From assembly GCA_019057355.1 (NCBI GenBank), contig DXJM01000400.1, positions 1 through 6,260 on the forward strand: DNA of 6,260 bases, written 5' to 3'. The notes under the pieces were generated by a model. It was not told the origin of the DNA, did no database searches, and saw only the letters and a program-made list of their open reading frames with translations. The translations under genes were made by a program, and so were the position numbers. The first letter of the stretch is position 1. Each line of letters begins with the position of its first letter. This document shows, piece after piece, positions 1-6,260 of the stretch. The DNA comes from Promethearchaeota archaeon (GTDB lineage Archaea > Asgardarchaeota > Lokiarchaeia > Sigyniarchaeales > SOKP01).

Positions 1-348
1 GTTCAAATGATTAAAGGTCATTGGTCTTTCCCAAAAGGTCATATTAAGCAGGGTGAAACTGAAGAGCAAGCGACATTAAGAGAAATAAAGGAAGAAACCA
101 ATTTAGATGTGGAAATTATTGATGGATTTAAAGAAAGTATTTCATATATGTCAAAAACTAATACAACGAAAATTATAACATATTTTTTAACCAAACCTAA
201 ATCTTTAATAATCAAAAGGCAAAAGAAAGAAATCAAATCTGTTCGTTGGTTTAAATATGAAAATGCATTTGATATATTAACTTATGAGAATGACAAGGAA
301 CTCCTTAAAAAAGCCAAATTCCAAATAAATAATCCTCAAGGGAATTAA
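1..348 (+). CDS. Nudix hydrolase, Ap4A-hydrolase-like (5' end cut by window)
   Basis: Partial gene, open in frame from base 1; stop TAA at 346-348. The 115 visible residues hold a complete 23-residue Nudix box (bases 37-105): G, five residues, E, seven residues, then REIKEETNL. The metal-binding glutamates of REIKEE are present. The usual glycine near the end of the box is Asn (codon 100-102). WSFPKGH just before the box is typical of bis(5'-nucleosyl)-tetraphosphatases and related Nudix enzymes, which split diadenosine polyphosphates or other nucleoside diphosphate-X compounds. The ATG at base 7 is unlikely to be the true start, because the family has about 30 more residues of N-terminal beta-sheet before this point and no ribosome site is visible. 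The exact substrate cannot be told from sequence. It lies 38 bases before the next gene, on the same strand, with no terminator between, so co-transcription is likely. Confidence 0.9.
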   Translation, partial: VQMIKGHWSFPKGHIKQGETEEQATLREIKEETNLDVEIIDGFKESISYMSKTNTTKIITYFLTKPKSLIIKRQKKEIKSVRWFKYENAFDILTYENDKELLKKAKFQINNPQGN

Positions 349-374
349 GGAAGAAAAATATAGTTAACATAAAT

Positions 375-384
375 AAAGGTGAGG
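375..384 (+). promoter_or_regulatory. Ribosome binding site for the kinase gene (supports a TTG start)
   Basis: AAAGGTGAGG lies just before TTG at 387. The AAAGG part leaves seven bases to the TTG, a normal spacing. No in-frame ATG or GTG lies between base 348 and 387, and the P-loop begins only six residues after the TTG, so no later start would keep the fold. Confidence 0.7.
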
Positions 385-386
385 TT

Positions 387-968
387 TTGCATATAGCTAT
401 AGAAGGTATTGATGGTGTAGGTAAAAGTACAATTGCTAAGCAATTAGCAAAACAATTGAATTTTAAATTTGTTGAAAAGCCGCTTAAATATTTATTTGAT
501 CAAGAAGGGGAAGATAAGCATTACATTAGAATACGAGACTATGTAAATAAGCAACCCAATAAGTTATTTACATCATGGTTCTATGGATTAGGTAATATCT
601 TCTTATACAATTATTTTAAAAATGAAAATATTGTTACTGATCGTCATCTAGTATCAAATTATTGTTGGAGTGGAGCAAGAGAGAGTGAAAATGTTTTTGA
701 TCTATTAGTGGATGAATTAGGAAATCCAGACTATACATTCCTAATATATGCTTCTCCTGAGATCATATCTAATCGGATTAAAAAAAGAGATTTGAATGAC
801 CCAGATATAAAAAAAATGGAATTAATCCCTGAATTATATCCAAAAATGGAAGGATTTTTAAAGAAACATAAGATGAATTATCTTTTCATTGATACTACTA
901 ATCTTGATGTTAATCAAATTACCAAAATTATAATTGATTCTTTAACGGAAAAGGGACTTTTAAAATGA
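387..968 (+). CDS. Thymidylate-kinase-like P-loop nucleotide kinase
   Basis: 193 residues, TTG start. The Walker A loop GIDGVGKST (residues 7-15) directly follows the first beta-strand, as in dTMP kinases. TDRHLVSN (residues 84-91) matches the DR-Y/H...S motif that binds the nucleoside monophosphate, and the following SGA resembles the QGA of the family. NPDYTFLI (113-120) is the usual strand before the lid, and RIKKRDLNDPD (130-140) fits an arginine-rich lid. The family transfers phosphate from ATP to dTMP or a related deoxynucleotide in the cytoplasm. Oddities are a short length (bacterial Tmk is usually 200-215 residues) and EKPLKY where Tmk has its REPGG loop. It may therefore be a divergent paralogue, or a deoxynucleoside kinase relative, rather than the housekeeping enzyme. 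Its stop overlaps the next start by four bases (ATGA). Confidence 0.82.
   Translation: MHIAIEGIDGVGKSTIAKQLAKQLNFKFVEKPLKYLFDQEGEDKHYIRIRDYVNKQPNKLFTSWFYGLGNIFLYNYFKNENIVTDRHLVSNYCWSGARESENVFDLLVDELGNPDYTFLIYASPEIISNRIKKRDLNDPDIKKMELIPELYPKMEGFLKKHKMNYLFIDTTNLDVNQITKIIIDSLTEKGLLK
951..956 (+). promoter_or_regulatory. Ribosome binding site for the LRR_5 protein gene
   Basis: AAGGGA inside the 3' end of the kinase gene, eight bases before ATG at 965. It fixes that start over the later in-frame ATG at 1007, and together with the ATGA overlap points to translational coupling. Confidence 0.65.
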
Positions 969-2629
969 AGGATGACCAAATAATTAGAGATACATTATTT
1001 ATTGACATGAAATATATCATTTTTTATCGAAAATTAGGTTATATTGAAGTAAAACCAGATGTCTTTGCTTTTAATTATAATGATATAACAATAACAATAG
1101 AATCAGAAAAAAAATTGTTCCATATTAAAAATAAATCGTATAAATTGAAAGAATATAAAGATTTTGTTCTATTGGAATGCATAGACCGGTTATTAAAAAA
1201 AGGATATGGAACAGATAATATTTTAATTTATCATAATAATTTTCACTTAAGTATTGTAAAAGAAAATCAAGTTCTTTTTAATATCTTAGTTTCTGGATGG
1301 GATGATTATCAAAACTTAGTGAAATCTTATAAGCATAAATCTGAGGATATTGTTGCTTTATATACCTCTCAATTGAGTGGAGGGCTTGTTGATTTTATTT
1401 CAACAATATATGGACAGAATAAAGTATATAATAAAGGCATATTTGAAAAGGATGCGGGGATATTTGAAATTATATTGACTTTTGAGCATTCTACTAATAG
1501 ATATAATGAAGAGTATGAAGTAAATGAGGATATATTAAAAAAATATCTTGGTTGTCAAAAAGTGGTCAAAATTCCTTATGGAATTAAGCGAATAGATACA
1601 GGTGCATTTTGGAATGCTCTTTATTTAGAGAGAGTTTTTTTACCTGAGACAGTTACTTGTATTGCAGGAGATTCTTTTATTTATTGTAAAAATCTAAAAG
1701 AAATCAACATACCTAGTAAAGTTGATGAAATCGGGGATGATCCATTTGCTGGATGTGATAATCTCTCAATTGTAAATCATAGTCCAAACTTCATCATTGA
1801 AGATGATGTTTTGTTTGATAGAGATAAAACCATATTGATTCATTATTTCCCGCAAAACCCAAGGAAAGAATATATAATTCCTGAGTCGGTAGAGTGGATT
1901 GGTAAGCATAGTTTTTATAAATGCAAAAATTTAGAAGAGGTTACTATTTCAAAAAATGTAAGATTTATGGGTAATAACGTTTTTTCGGATTGTTCAAATA
2001 TCAGTTTAAAAAATCAAAGTCCATACTTTGTTTATGAAAAAGGTGGGCTTTATAACAAAGAAAAGACCGAGATTTTTCACTATTCTATGGGCATGAATAA
2101 TAGTATTTTTAAAATCGCAAAAGGTGTAAGAAAAATAGGAAGAAATTGCTTTTGGAATTGTAGAAAATTAGAGAAAATTATTATACCCCAGAGCATGAGG
2201 GAAATAGGGTATAATCCTTTTGCTTCCTGTGTTAATTTAGAATTTGAAAATTATTCTGATAAATTTTCAATAAAAAGTGGATTATTACTAGATCGTGATG
2301 AAAAACAGTTAATATGCTGCACAAGCAAGGTAGCTGAAGAGGATGTAAGATTACCCTTAACTCTTATTAACATAGGAAGAAACTCTTTCACTGGTTGTGA
2401 AAGCTTAAAAGAATTGAATATATCTGATGGAGTTCAGCAAATTAGTAGAGGTGCCTTTAGTGGATGCATCAATCTTGAGAAGATAAAAATCCCTAAAACT
2501 ATTAAGAGAATTGAGGGATGGGCTTTTAATGGTTGTAAAATGATGAAAGAAATAAAAATATTTAAAAGTACAAAATTGGCTTCAAATACACTATATAATT
2601 GCGATGCTGAGGTGATCTTTCTTGATTAA
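965..2629 (+). CDS. Leucine-rich-repeat (LRR_5, BspA-like) protein with an unknown N-terminal part
   Basis: 554 residues. Residues 1-180 match no family I recognise; they are mixed polar and hydrophobic, with no signal peptide or membrane segment, so the protein is probably cytoplasmic. Residues 184-198 (VNEDILKKYLG and following) resemble the lead-in often seen before LRR_5 domains. From about 199 to 529 come at least ten 23-residue LRR_5 units of the form I-P-x-x-V-x-x-I-G-x-x-x-F-x-x-C-x-x-L-x-x-I. A last degenerate unit seems to cap the C-terminus. Pairs of units are separated by hairpin inserts such as VLFDRDKTILIHY. LRR_5 domains are binding scaffolds, best known from surface proteins, so the lack of an export signal is notable. 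No catalytic motif is seen. The gene overlaps both neighbours (4 and 8 bases), and the next protein carries a related LRR_5 block, so the two may share a ligand or partner (inference). Confidence 0.88.
   Translation: MKDDQIIRDTLFIDMKYIIFYRKLGYIEVKPDVFAFNYNDITITIESEKKLFHIKNKSYKLKEYKDFVLLECIDRLLKKGYGTDNILIYHNNFHLSIVKENQVLFNILVSGWDDYQNLVKSYKHKSEDIVALYTSQLSGGLVDFISTIYGQNKVYNKGIFEKDAGIFEIILTFEHSTNRYNEEYEVNEDILKKYLGCQKVVKIPYGIKRIDTGAFWNALYLERVFLPETVTCIAGDSFIYCKNLKEINIPSKVDEIGDDPFAGCDNLSIVNHSPNFIIEDDVLFDRDKTILIHYFPQNPRKEYIIPESVEWIGKHSFYKCKNLEEVTISKNVRFMGNNVFSDCSNISLKNQSPYFVYEKGGLYNKEKTEIFHYSMGMNNSIFKIAKGVRKIGRNCFWNCRKLEKIIIPQSMREIGYNPFASCVNLEFENYSDKFSIKSGLLLDRDEKQLICCTSKVAEEDVRLPLTLINIGRNSFTGCESLKELNISDGVQQISRGAFSGCINLEKIKIPKTIKRIEGWAFNGCKMMKEIKIFKSTKLASNTLYNCDAEVIFLD
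1559..2614 (+). repeat. LRR_5 repeat array with a 79-residue super-repeat
   Basis: Coding repeats, residues 199-550 of the LRR protein. Within the array, three consecutive super-repeats begin at residues 273, 352 and 431 (bases 1781, 2018, 2255), exactly 79 residues (237 bases) apart. Each has a hairpin insert of about 33 residues followed by two 23-residue LRRs. Their starts align as SPNFIIEDDVLFDRDK, SPYFVYEKGGLYNKEK and SDKFSIKSGLLLDRDE. Divergence between copies is high, so this is an old duplication. Confidence 0.8.
2609..2617 (+). promoter_or_regulatory. Strong ribosome binding site for the glycosyltransferase fusion gene (TTG start)
   Basis: GAGGTGATC is a nine-base match to the complement of the usual 16S rRNA 3' end, four bases before TTG at 2622. 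It lies within the last codons of the LRR gene. It supports the TTG start, which puts the typical GT4 N-terminus KKLRILHIGG at the beginning of the protein. Confidence 0.8.
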
Positions 2630-5333
2630 GAAATTAAGGATATTACATATTGGAGGGAACTTGAGAATAAATGGTATTAGTATGTTTATCAATAATTTAT
2701 TCGAGAGTTTGGACAGTACTAAATTTGAGATTAATGTCGTCAATACAGCTAGAAATGATGGATATTACAGACAAAAATTTGAATCTTATGGCGGTAAAAC
2801 TTACAATATAAGTACTAAGGGAATAATTTTATTCCGACCATTACAGCAAGCCAAAAAACTCAAAAAAATACTAATAGAGGAAGGACCTTTTCATATTGTT
2901 CATTCCCATTATTTTTCAAATAATGGGCTCTATTTAAAAATGGCATACGATGCTAGGGTGCCTACGAGAATTTCACATTGCCATCAGTCTAATACAAAAA
3001 TTAAATTTTTCAAAAAAATTGCAGTTATATTTTCTCGGAAATTGATTAGCAAATATTCCACTCATAGATTGGGATGTTCAAAAGACGCATGTTCTTTTTT
3101 ATATAGAAAAAGTCCATCTCAGATATTATATTACGGTATCGATTACAATAAATTTAAAATAAATGAACTTGATAAAAATCAGATCTATCAGAAGTTAGGA
3201 TTTTCTGAGGATAAAAAATACATAGTATTTATTGGCAGATTTGCTAAACAAAAAAATCCGATTTTTTTATTAAATGTATTTCAAAAAATTGCCGAAAATA
3301 ATCCTATTATTGATTTAATTGTTGTCGGAAATGGTCCATTGGAAAAAAAAATAATAACCCATATTGATTATATTGGATTAAAAGATAGAGTTCATATTTT
3401 AAACCCTGATGTAAAAGTAAAAGAAATCTATCTGATTGCAGAATGTCTCATGTTACCCTCATTATGGGAGGGATTACCATTTGTTTTGATTGAAGCTCAA
3501 GCGATGGGTATTAGATGCTTTGTATCTACCTACATTACTCTAGAAGCAAACATCGGTCTTTGCACGTATTTGCCTCTCGACGAAGATATCTGGGTTGAAA
3601 ATATATGGCAATACCTTTCTCAAGAACATAAACACATTCCGATTTATGATGGATCTTTTGATTTGAAGAAAATGAATCAAAATATCAGTAAAATATATAA
3701 CGATACATTAGCAGAACTGTATTGCGATATAGCAAAGGAACTTTCATTGGGGAGTATAAATTATAAGAATAATGGGATTAAAAGTTTAGAATATTATAAA
3801 AAAGCTCATAGACTTGGAAATTCAAGGGGAACTTTTGGGTATGCGCTTGCATATTTTGAGGGCCATTCTATTGATAGAGACAGAAAAAAAGCTAAAGAGT
3901 TAGTTGCTCCAATCATCGACGATGTTCGAGAAAAAGCCGAAAAGGGTAATGCAGAGTATCAGGTTATTTATGGAGATATGTTCTCATTTGGATTGGGAAA
4001 ACTCGTGGACTATGAAGAAGCTTTTTTTTGGTATAAAAAGGCTGCAAAAAGAAATAACCTCGAAGCACTATGTGATTTGGGTTATTGCTATTTAGTAGGT
4101 CAAGGTGTGGAGAAAAATCACCGATTATCTTTTAAATTTTGGTTGAAATCGGCAAAAAAAGGTTATGCTCATTCTTGTCGTGATGTTGGACAAAATTATT
4201 TAAAGGGAATAGGTGTTAAAAAAAACTATAAAAAAGCAGTTCATTGGTTTAGAAATGCGTCCGAATACAATTATTCTCACGGGACCAGTGATTTAGCTTA
4301 CTGTTATTTAAAAGGTTATGGAGTTAAGAAAGATTTTAAAATGGCAAAAAAATATTTTAAATTAGCTATTGAACAGGATTATGATAGAGGAATAAGAGCA
4401 ATAATGAGTGCAAAAATAAAATTGACAAAATTTTTAGAGGAAGAAATTATTGAGATTGACAATTCTGAAGAACTCATAATGAATGGGAATGAAAAATTAC
4501 ATAAAGGAATATTATTTATAAATAGTCAAATAAAAACCATTGATTTTCAATCCTTTTATATTTCAAATAAATTAGAAAAGATATTAGTAGATAATGATAA
4601 TCAATATTATTCATGTATGGATGGAGTTTTATTTACTAAGGACAAAAAAGTGTTACTTAAATATCCTATTGGCCGAAAAACAGAAGAATATTATCTCCCA
4701 AGCTCTGTGGTTGAAATTGGAGACTATGCTTTTCAAAATGCTCGATACCTAAAATCTGTTGTTTTCAATAAAAGATTGAAAATCATTGGTGATAGCACAT
4801 TTGATGATTGTAAAAGTCTAGAATCTATTAAGTTTAATGATTTTTTACGAGAGATTGGAAATTGGGCTTTTCATGGTTGTGACAAAATCAAGCTTTTAAA
4901 TATACATCAGAATTTAGAAATTATTGGTGAATACGCTTTTTGTTCTTGTGAGAATTTGGAATATATAAATGTGGATCATAAAAATCCTTTCTATAAAGGA
5001 ATAGATGGTAATTTATATACTAAAGATGGGAAAATCTTATTGCAATATGCTATTGCAAAATTAGATGAAATTTTCAACCTTCCGAGTTCAGTTGAAATTA
5101 TTTCCTTTAGAGCCATTTCTGATGCGTATCATTTAGAAAAAGTTTTTCTGAATAATGTAAAGACTATAAAAGAAAAAGCTTTTTATTATGACACAAATCT
5201 AAAAGAAATTCATCTTAAAACTGTTCCAAATTTTCAAGGCAATCAAATTTTTGATTGTACCCATCCTGAGCTAAAACTAATAATTAACCATAATCATATA
5301 TTAGAATATAGAAATGATCGTTCTAACTGCTGA
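2622..5333 (+). CDS. Three-part fusion: GT4 glycosyltransferase, Sel1 repeats, LRR_5 repeats
   Basis: 903 residues, TTG start. Residues 1-370 are a GT-B fold, GT4-type glycosyltransferase resembling capsule or exopolysaccharide enzymes (EpsF-like). They show the N-terminal loop GGNLRINGIS (11-20), HSHYFSNNG (94-102), GRFAKQKNP (205-213), VVGNGPLEK (234-242) and the EX7E motif E283...E291 in LWEGLPFVLIE. Such enzymes move a sugar from a nucleotide-sugar to a lipid-linked or protein acceptor at the inner face of the membrane. Residues 380-600 hold Sel1 repeats, three of them in exact 36-residue register (464-571). Residues 629-890 hold a second LRR_5 block with hairpins at about 660-680 and 788-810. 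No signal peptide or clear membrane span is seen. The catalytic motifs are intact, so activity is expected; donor and acceptor are unknown. The repeats probably recruit acceptor or partners (inference). It overlaps the upstream gene by 8 bases and the downstream gene by 20. Confidence 0.9.
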   Translation: MIKKLRILHIGGNLRINGISMFINNLFESLDSTKFEINVVNTARNDGYYRQKFESYGGKTYNISTKGIILFRPLQQAKKLKKILIEEGPFHIVHSHYFSNNGLYLKMAYDARVPTRISHCHQSNTKIKFFKKIAVIFSRKLISKYSTHRLGCSKDACSFLYRKSPSQILYYGIDYNKFKINELDKNQIYQKLGFSEDKKYIVFIGRFAKQKNPIFLLNVFQKIAENNPIIDLIVVGNGPLEKKIITHIDYIGLKDRVHILNPDVKVKEIYLIAECLMLPSLWEGLPFVLIEAQAMGIRCFVSTYITLEANIGLCTYLPLDEDIWVENIWQYLSQEHKHIPIYDGSFDLKKMNQNISKIYNDTLAELYCDIAKELSLGSINYKNNGIKSLEYYKKAHRLGNSRGTFGYALAYFEGHSIDRDRKKAKELVAPIIDDVREKAEKGNAEYQVIYGDMFSFGLGKLVDYEEAFFWYKKAAKRNNLEALCDLGYCYLVGQGVEKNHRLSFKFWLKSAKKGYAHSCRDVGQNYLKGIGVKKNYKKAVHWFRNASEYNYSHGTSDLAYCYLKGYGVKKDFKMAKKYFKLAIEQDYDRGIRAIMSAKIKLTKFLEEEIIEIDNSEELIMNGNEKLHKGILFINSQIKTIDFQSFYISNKLEKILVDNDNQYYSCMDGVLFTKDKKVLLKYPIGRKTEEYYLPSSVVEIGDYAFQNARYLKSVVFNKRLKIIGDSTFDDCKSLESIKFNDFLREIGNWAFHGCDKIKLLNIHQNLEIIGEYAFCSCENLEYINVDHKNPFYKGIDGNLYTKDGKILLQYAIAKLDEIFNLPSSVEIISFRAISDAYHLEKVFLNNVKTIKEKAFYYDTNLKEIHLKTVPNFQGNQIFDCTHPELKLIINHNHILEYRNDRSNC
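3759..4421 (+). repeat. Sel1-like (TPR-type) repeat array
   Basis: Coding repeats, residues 380-600 of the fusion protein. Three units of exactly 36 residues start at Y464, H500 and Y536 (bases 4011, 4119, 4227). Each shows the pattern A-x-x-W/F-x-x-x-A...L-G/A-x-x-Y-x-x-G-x-G-V-x-K-N/D, for example CYLVGQGVEKN and NYLKGIGVKKN. Two looser units precede them (about 383-463) and one partial unit follows (572-600). Sel1 repeats form helical pairs that bind protein partners. Confidence 0.85.
4506..5291 (+). repeat. Second LRR_5 repeat array
   Basis: Coding repeats, residues 629-890 of the fusion protein. Four consecutive 23-residue units run from Y691 to I782 (for example LPSSVVEIGDYAF and LREIGNWAFHGC), flanked by hairpin inserts MDGVLFTKDKK (666-676) and IDGNLYTKDGK (794-804) that lie 128 residues apart. 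One clear and one degenerate unit follow. It is the same repeat class as in the neighbouring LRR protein but has four units rather than two between hairpins. Confidence 0.82.
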
Positions 5334-5994
5334 TATCCATGGTATAATGAATTTTGAGAATATTAAGAAATCTGGTATATTAAAGAATCTCAGAATTAAT
5401 GATTATTTTATTGTATGTGGAGATTTTGGAATTATTTGGGATGATTCCAATCCATATAAAGAACTATTAGGATGGTTTGATTCTCAAGTTTTTTACACCC
5501 TTTTTATTGACGGCAATCATGAGAATTTCACTCTTTTAAATAAATATCCTGTTACTAAATGGAAAGGAGGTAAAATCCATCAAATTAGCCCAAAAATTAT
5601 CCATTTAATGAGAGGTCAAGTCTTTGAAATAGAGAAAAAAAGTTTTTTCACTTTTGGAGGCGCCTTTTCCATCAAAAGGATAACTGGAACATCACCTATA
5701 TATACTTGGCAACAAGAAATGCCTAACCCATATGAATATAAAGAAGGTTTAAAAAACTTAAAACTTAACAATTATAAAGTAGATTATATTCTTACTCATA
5801 CAGCACCCAAAAAATGGTTAAATGATATTAATGAAATAGAGAATAAATATGAGAGAAAATTAAATCAATATCTTGATGAAATTGAGGAAAAAATAAATTA
5901 TAAGCATTGGTACTTTGGTCATTTTCACAAGGACATAAGTAAGAACAAATATACCGTTCTATATAAAGAAATGGCTCATTTAAATGGTGATTAA
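5314..5994 (+). CDS. Calcineurin-like metallophosphoesterase
   Basis: 226 residues. All the motifs of the dinuclear-metal phosphoesterase fold are present and in order: D7-I-H9, G36-D37, G67-N68-H69-E70, T161-H162 and G202-H203-F204-H205. MRGQVFEI followed by FFTFGGAFSIKR is typical of a widespread but poorly characterised family of small bacterial and phage phosphoesterases. Such enzymes hydrolyse phosphomonoesters or phosphodiesters (nucleotides, phosphoproteins, nucleic acid ends); the substrate cannot be read from sequence. The protein is soluble, with no signal peptide. The ATG places the first beta-strand directly before D7, so the start is secure even though no good ribosome site is seen. 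The 20-base overlap with the fusion gene suggests reinitiation by ribosomes ending there. It also overlaps the next start by 11 bases. Confidence 0.92.
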   Translation: MIVLTADIHGIMNFENIKKSGILKNLRINDYFIVCGDFGIIWDDSNPYKELLGWFDSQVFYTLFIDGNHENFTLLNKYPVTKWKGGKIHQISPKIIHLMRGQVFEIEKKSFFTFGGAFSIKRITGTSPIYTWQQEMPNPYEYKEGLKNLKLNNYKVDYILTHTAPKKWLNDINEIENKYERKLNQYLDEIEEKINYKHWYFGHFHKDISKNKYTVLYKEMAHLNGD

Positions 5995-6260
5995 CATAGA
6001 TTGCTATAATTATATTAAACATCTTAATCTTGCAGAGTATTTTAATACCAAAAAGTATAGCAATAGTAATTTTGCATATGATTATAACGAAGTTCAAGTA
6101 TTGTTTTATTCTAAAAAGAATTATTATATTTTCTTAGTTGGTAATACGGGAATAGGAAAGAGCAATTTCTTAGGAATTTTAATAAAAGATTTATTGAAAT
6201 CGGGAAAGAGTCCGATGGATTTATTATTATTAGATTATAATTTACCTATATTATTTAATA
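5984..6260 (+). CDS. P-loop ATPase, N-terminal fragment, possibly FtsK/EssC-like (3' end cut by window)
   Basis: An open frame from ATG at 5984 to the right edge, 92 complete codons without a stop. Residues 1-50 are Tyr- and Asn-rich with no known motif. A strand YYIFLV leads into Walker A GNTGIGKS (residues 53-60, bases 6140-6163), followed by NFLGILIKDLLKSG and then SPMDLLLLDY (76-85). That spacing and the LLLLDY strand recall FtsK/HerA-type motors, especially EssC/YukB ATPases of type VII secretion (GTTGSGKSE, then a helix, then FLLIDYKGG). The KGG is absent here, so the assignment is tentative; another P-loop class is possible. No clear ribosome site is seen; the 11-base overlap with the phosphoesterase gene suggests translational coupling. 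A GTG start at 5987 is an alternative. Confidence 0.65.
   Translation, partial: MVINIDCYNYIKHLNLAEYFNTKKYSNSNFAYDYNEVQVLFYSKKNYYIFLVGNTGIGKSNFLGILIKDLLKSGKSPMDLLLLDYNLPILFN

Noticed and set aside
39..236. Minus-strand open frame inside the Nudix gene
   Set aside because: It lies opposite a clear Nudix coding region, has no recognisable motif, and its hydrophobic look comes from reading AT-rich codons in reverse.
359..364. TATAGT as a possible -10 promoter element before the kinase gene
   Set aside because: No acceptable -35 element is found 16-18 bases upstream, and AT-rich DNA gives such matches by chance.
349..386. Terminator or attenuator between the Nudix and kinase genes
   Set aside because: Only a short GTTAAC palindrome is present, with no stable stem followed by a T run.
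3343..3351. Nine-A tract within the glycosyltransferase domain, as a phase-variation site
   Set aside because: Runs of eight A or T occur throughout (for example 809-816, 1107-1114, 4022-4029, 4218-4225), so this fits base composition, and the frame is intact.
3904..4095. Plus-strand open frame inside the Sel1 region
   Set aside because: It overlaps the 36-residue Sel1 periodicity in another frame and resembles no protein family.
5828..6097. Minus-strand open frame across the phosphoesterase end
   Set aside because: It covers the GHFHKD motif of the phosphoesterase and the start of the next + strand gene; no independent support.

Overview
This is an AT-rich stretch of a low-GC Gram-positive bacterium (Bacillota). 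The case rests on Shine-Dalgarno sites close to AAAGGAGGTGATC, two TTG start codons, standard use of TGA as stop, and the protein families present. Genus cannot be fixed from the sequence. The whole window is coding on the + strand. I see no tRNA, rRNA, CRISPR array, insertion sequence, convincing promoter or terminator.

Layout: (1) 1-348, the C-terminal part of a Nudix hydrolase of Ap4A-hydrolase type, cut by the left edge. (2) 387-968, a thymidylate-kinase-like P-loop nucleotide kinase with a TTG start. (3) 965-2629, a 554-residue protein with an unrecognised N-terminal part of about 180 residues, followed by BspA-type (LRR_5) leucine-rich repeats arranged in a regular 79-residue super-repeat. 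(4) 2622-5333, a 903-residue protein joining a GT4 glycosyltransferase, Sel1 (TPR-like) repeats and a second LRR_5 block. (5) 5314-5994, a calcineurin-like metallophosphoesterase with all its metal-binding motifs. (6) 5984-6260, the start of a P-loop ATPase that runs off the right edge; what is visible resembles the FtsK/EssC (type VII secretion) motor ATPases.

Genes 2 to 6 overlap one after another by 4, 8, 20 and 11 bases, so they almost certainly form one translationally coupled operon. The Nudix gene lies 38 bases upstream with no terminator between, and probably belongs to the same transcript. The combination is unusual: enzymes of nucleotide or phosphoester chemistry surround two repeat-scaffold proteins that have no signal peptide, and one of these carries a glycosyltransferase. 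The sequence supports a co-expressed accessory module. Whether it makes or modifies a glycan, modifies a protein, or serves in conflict or secretion is inference.
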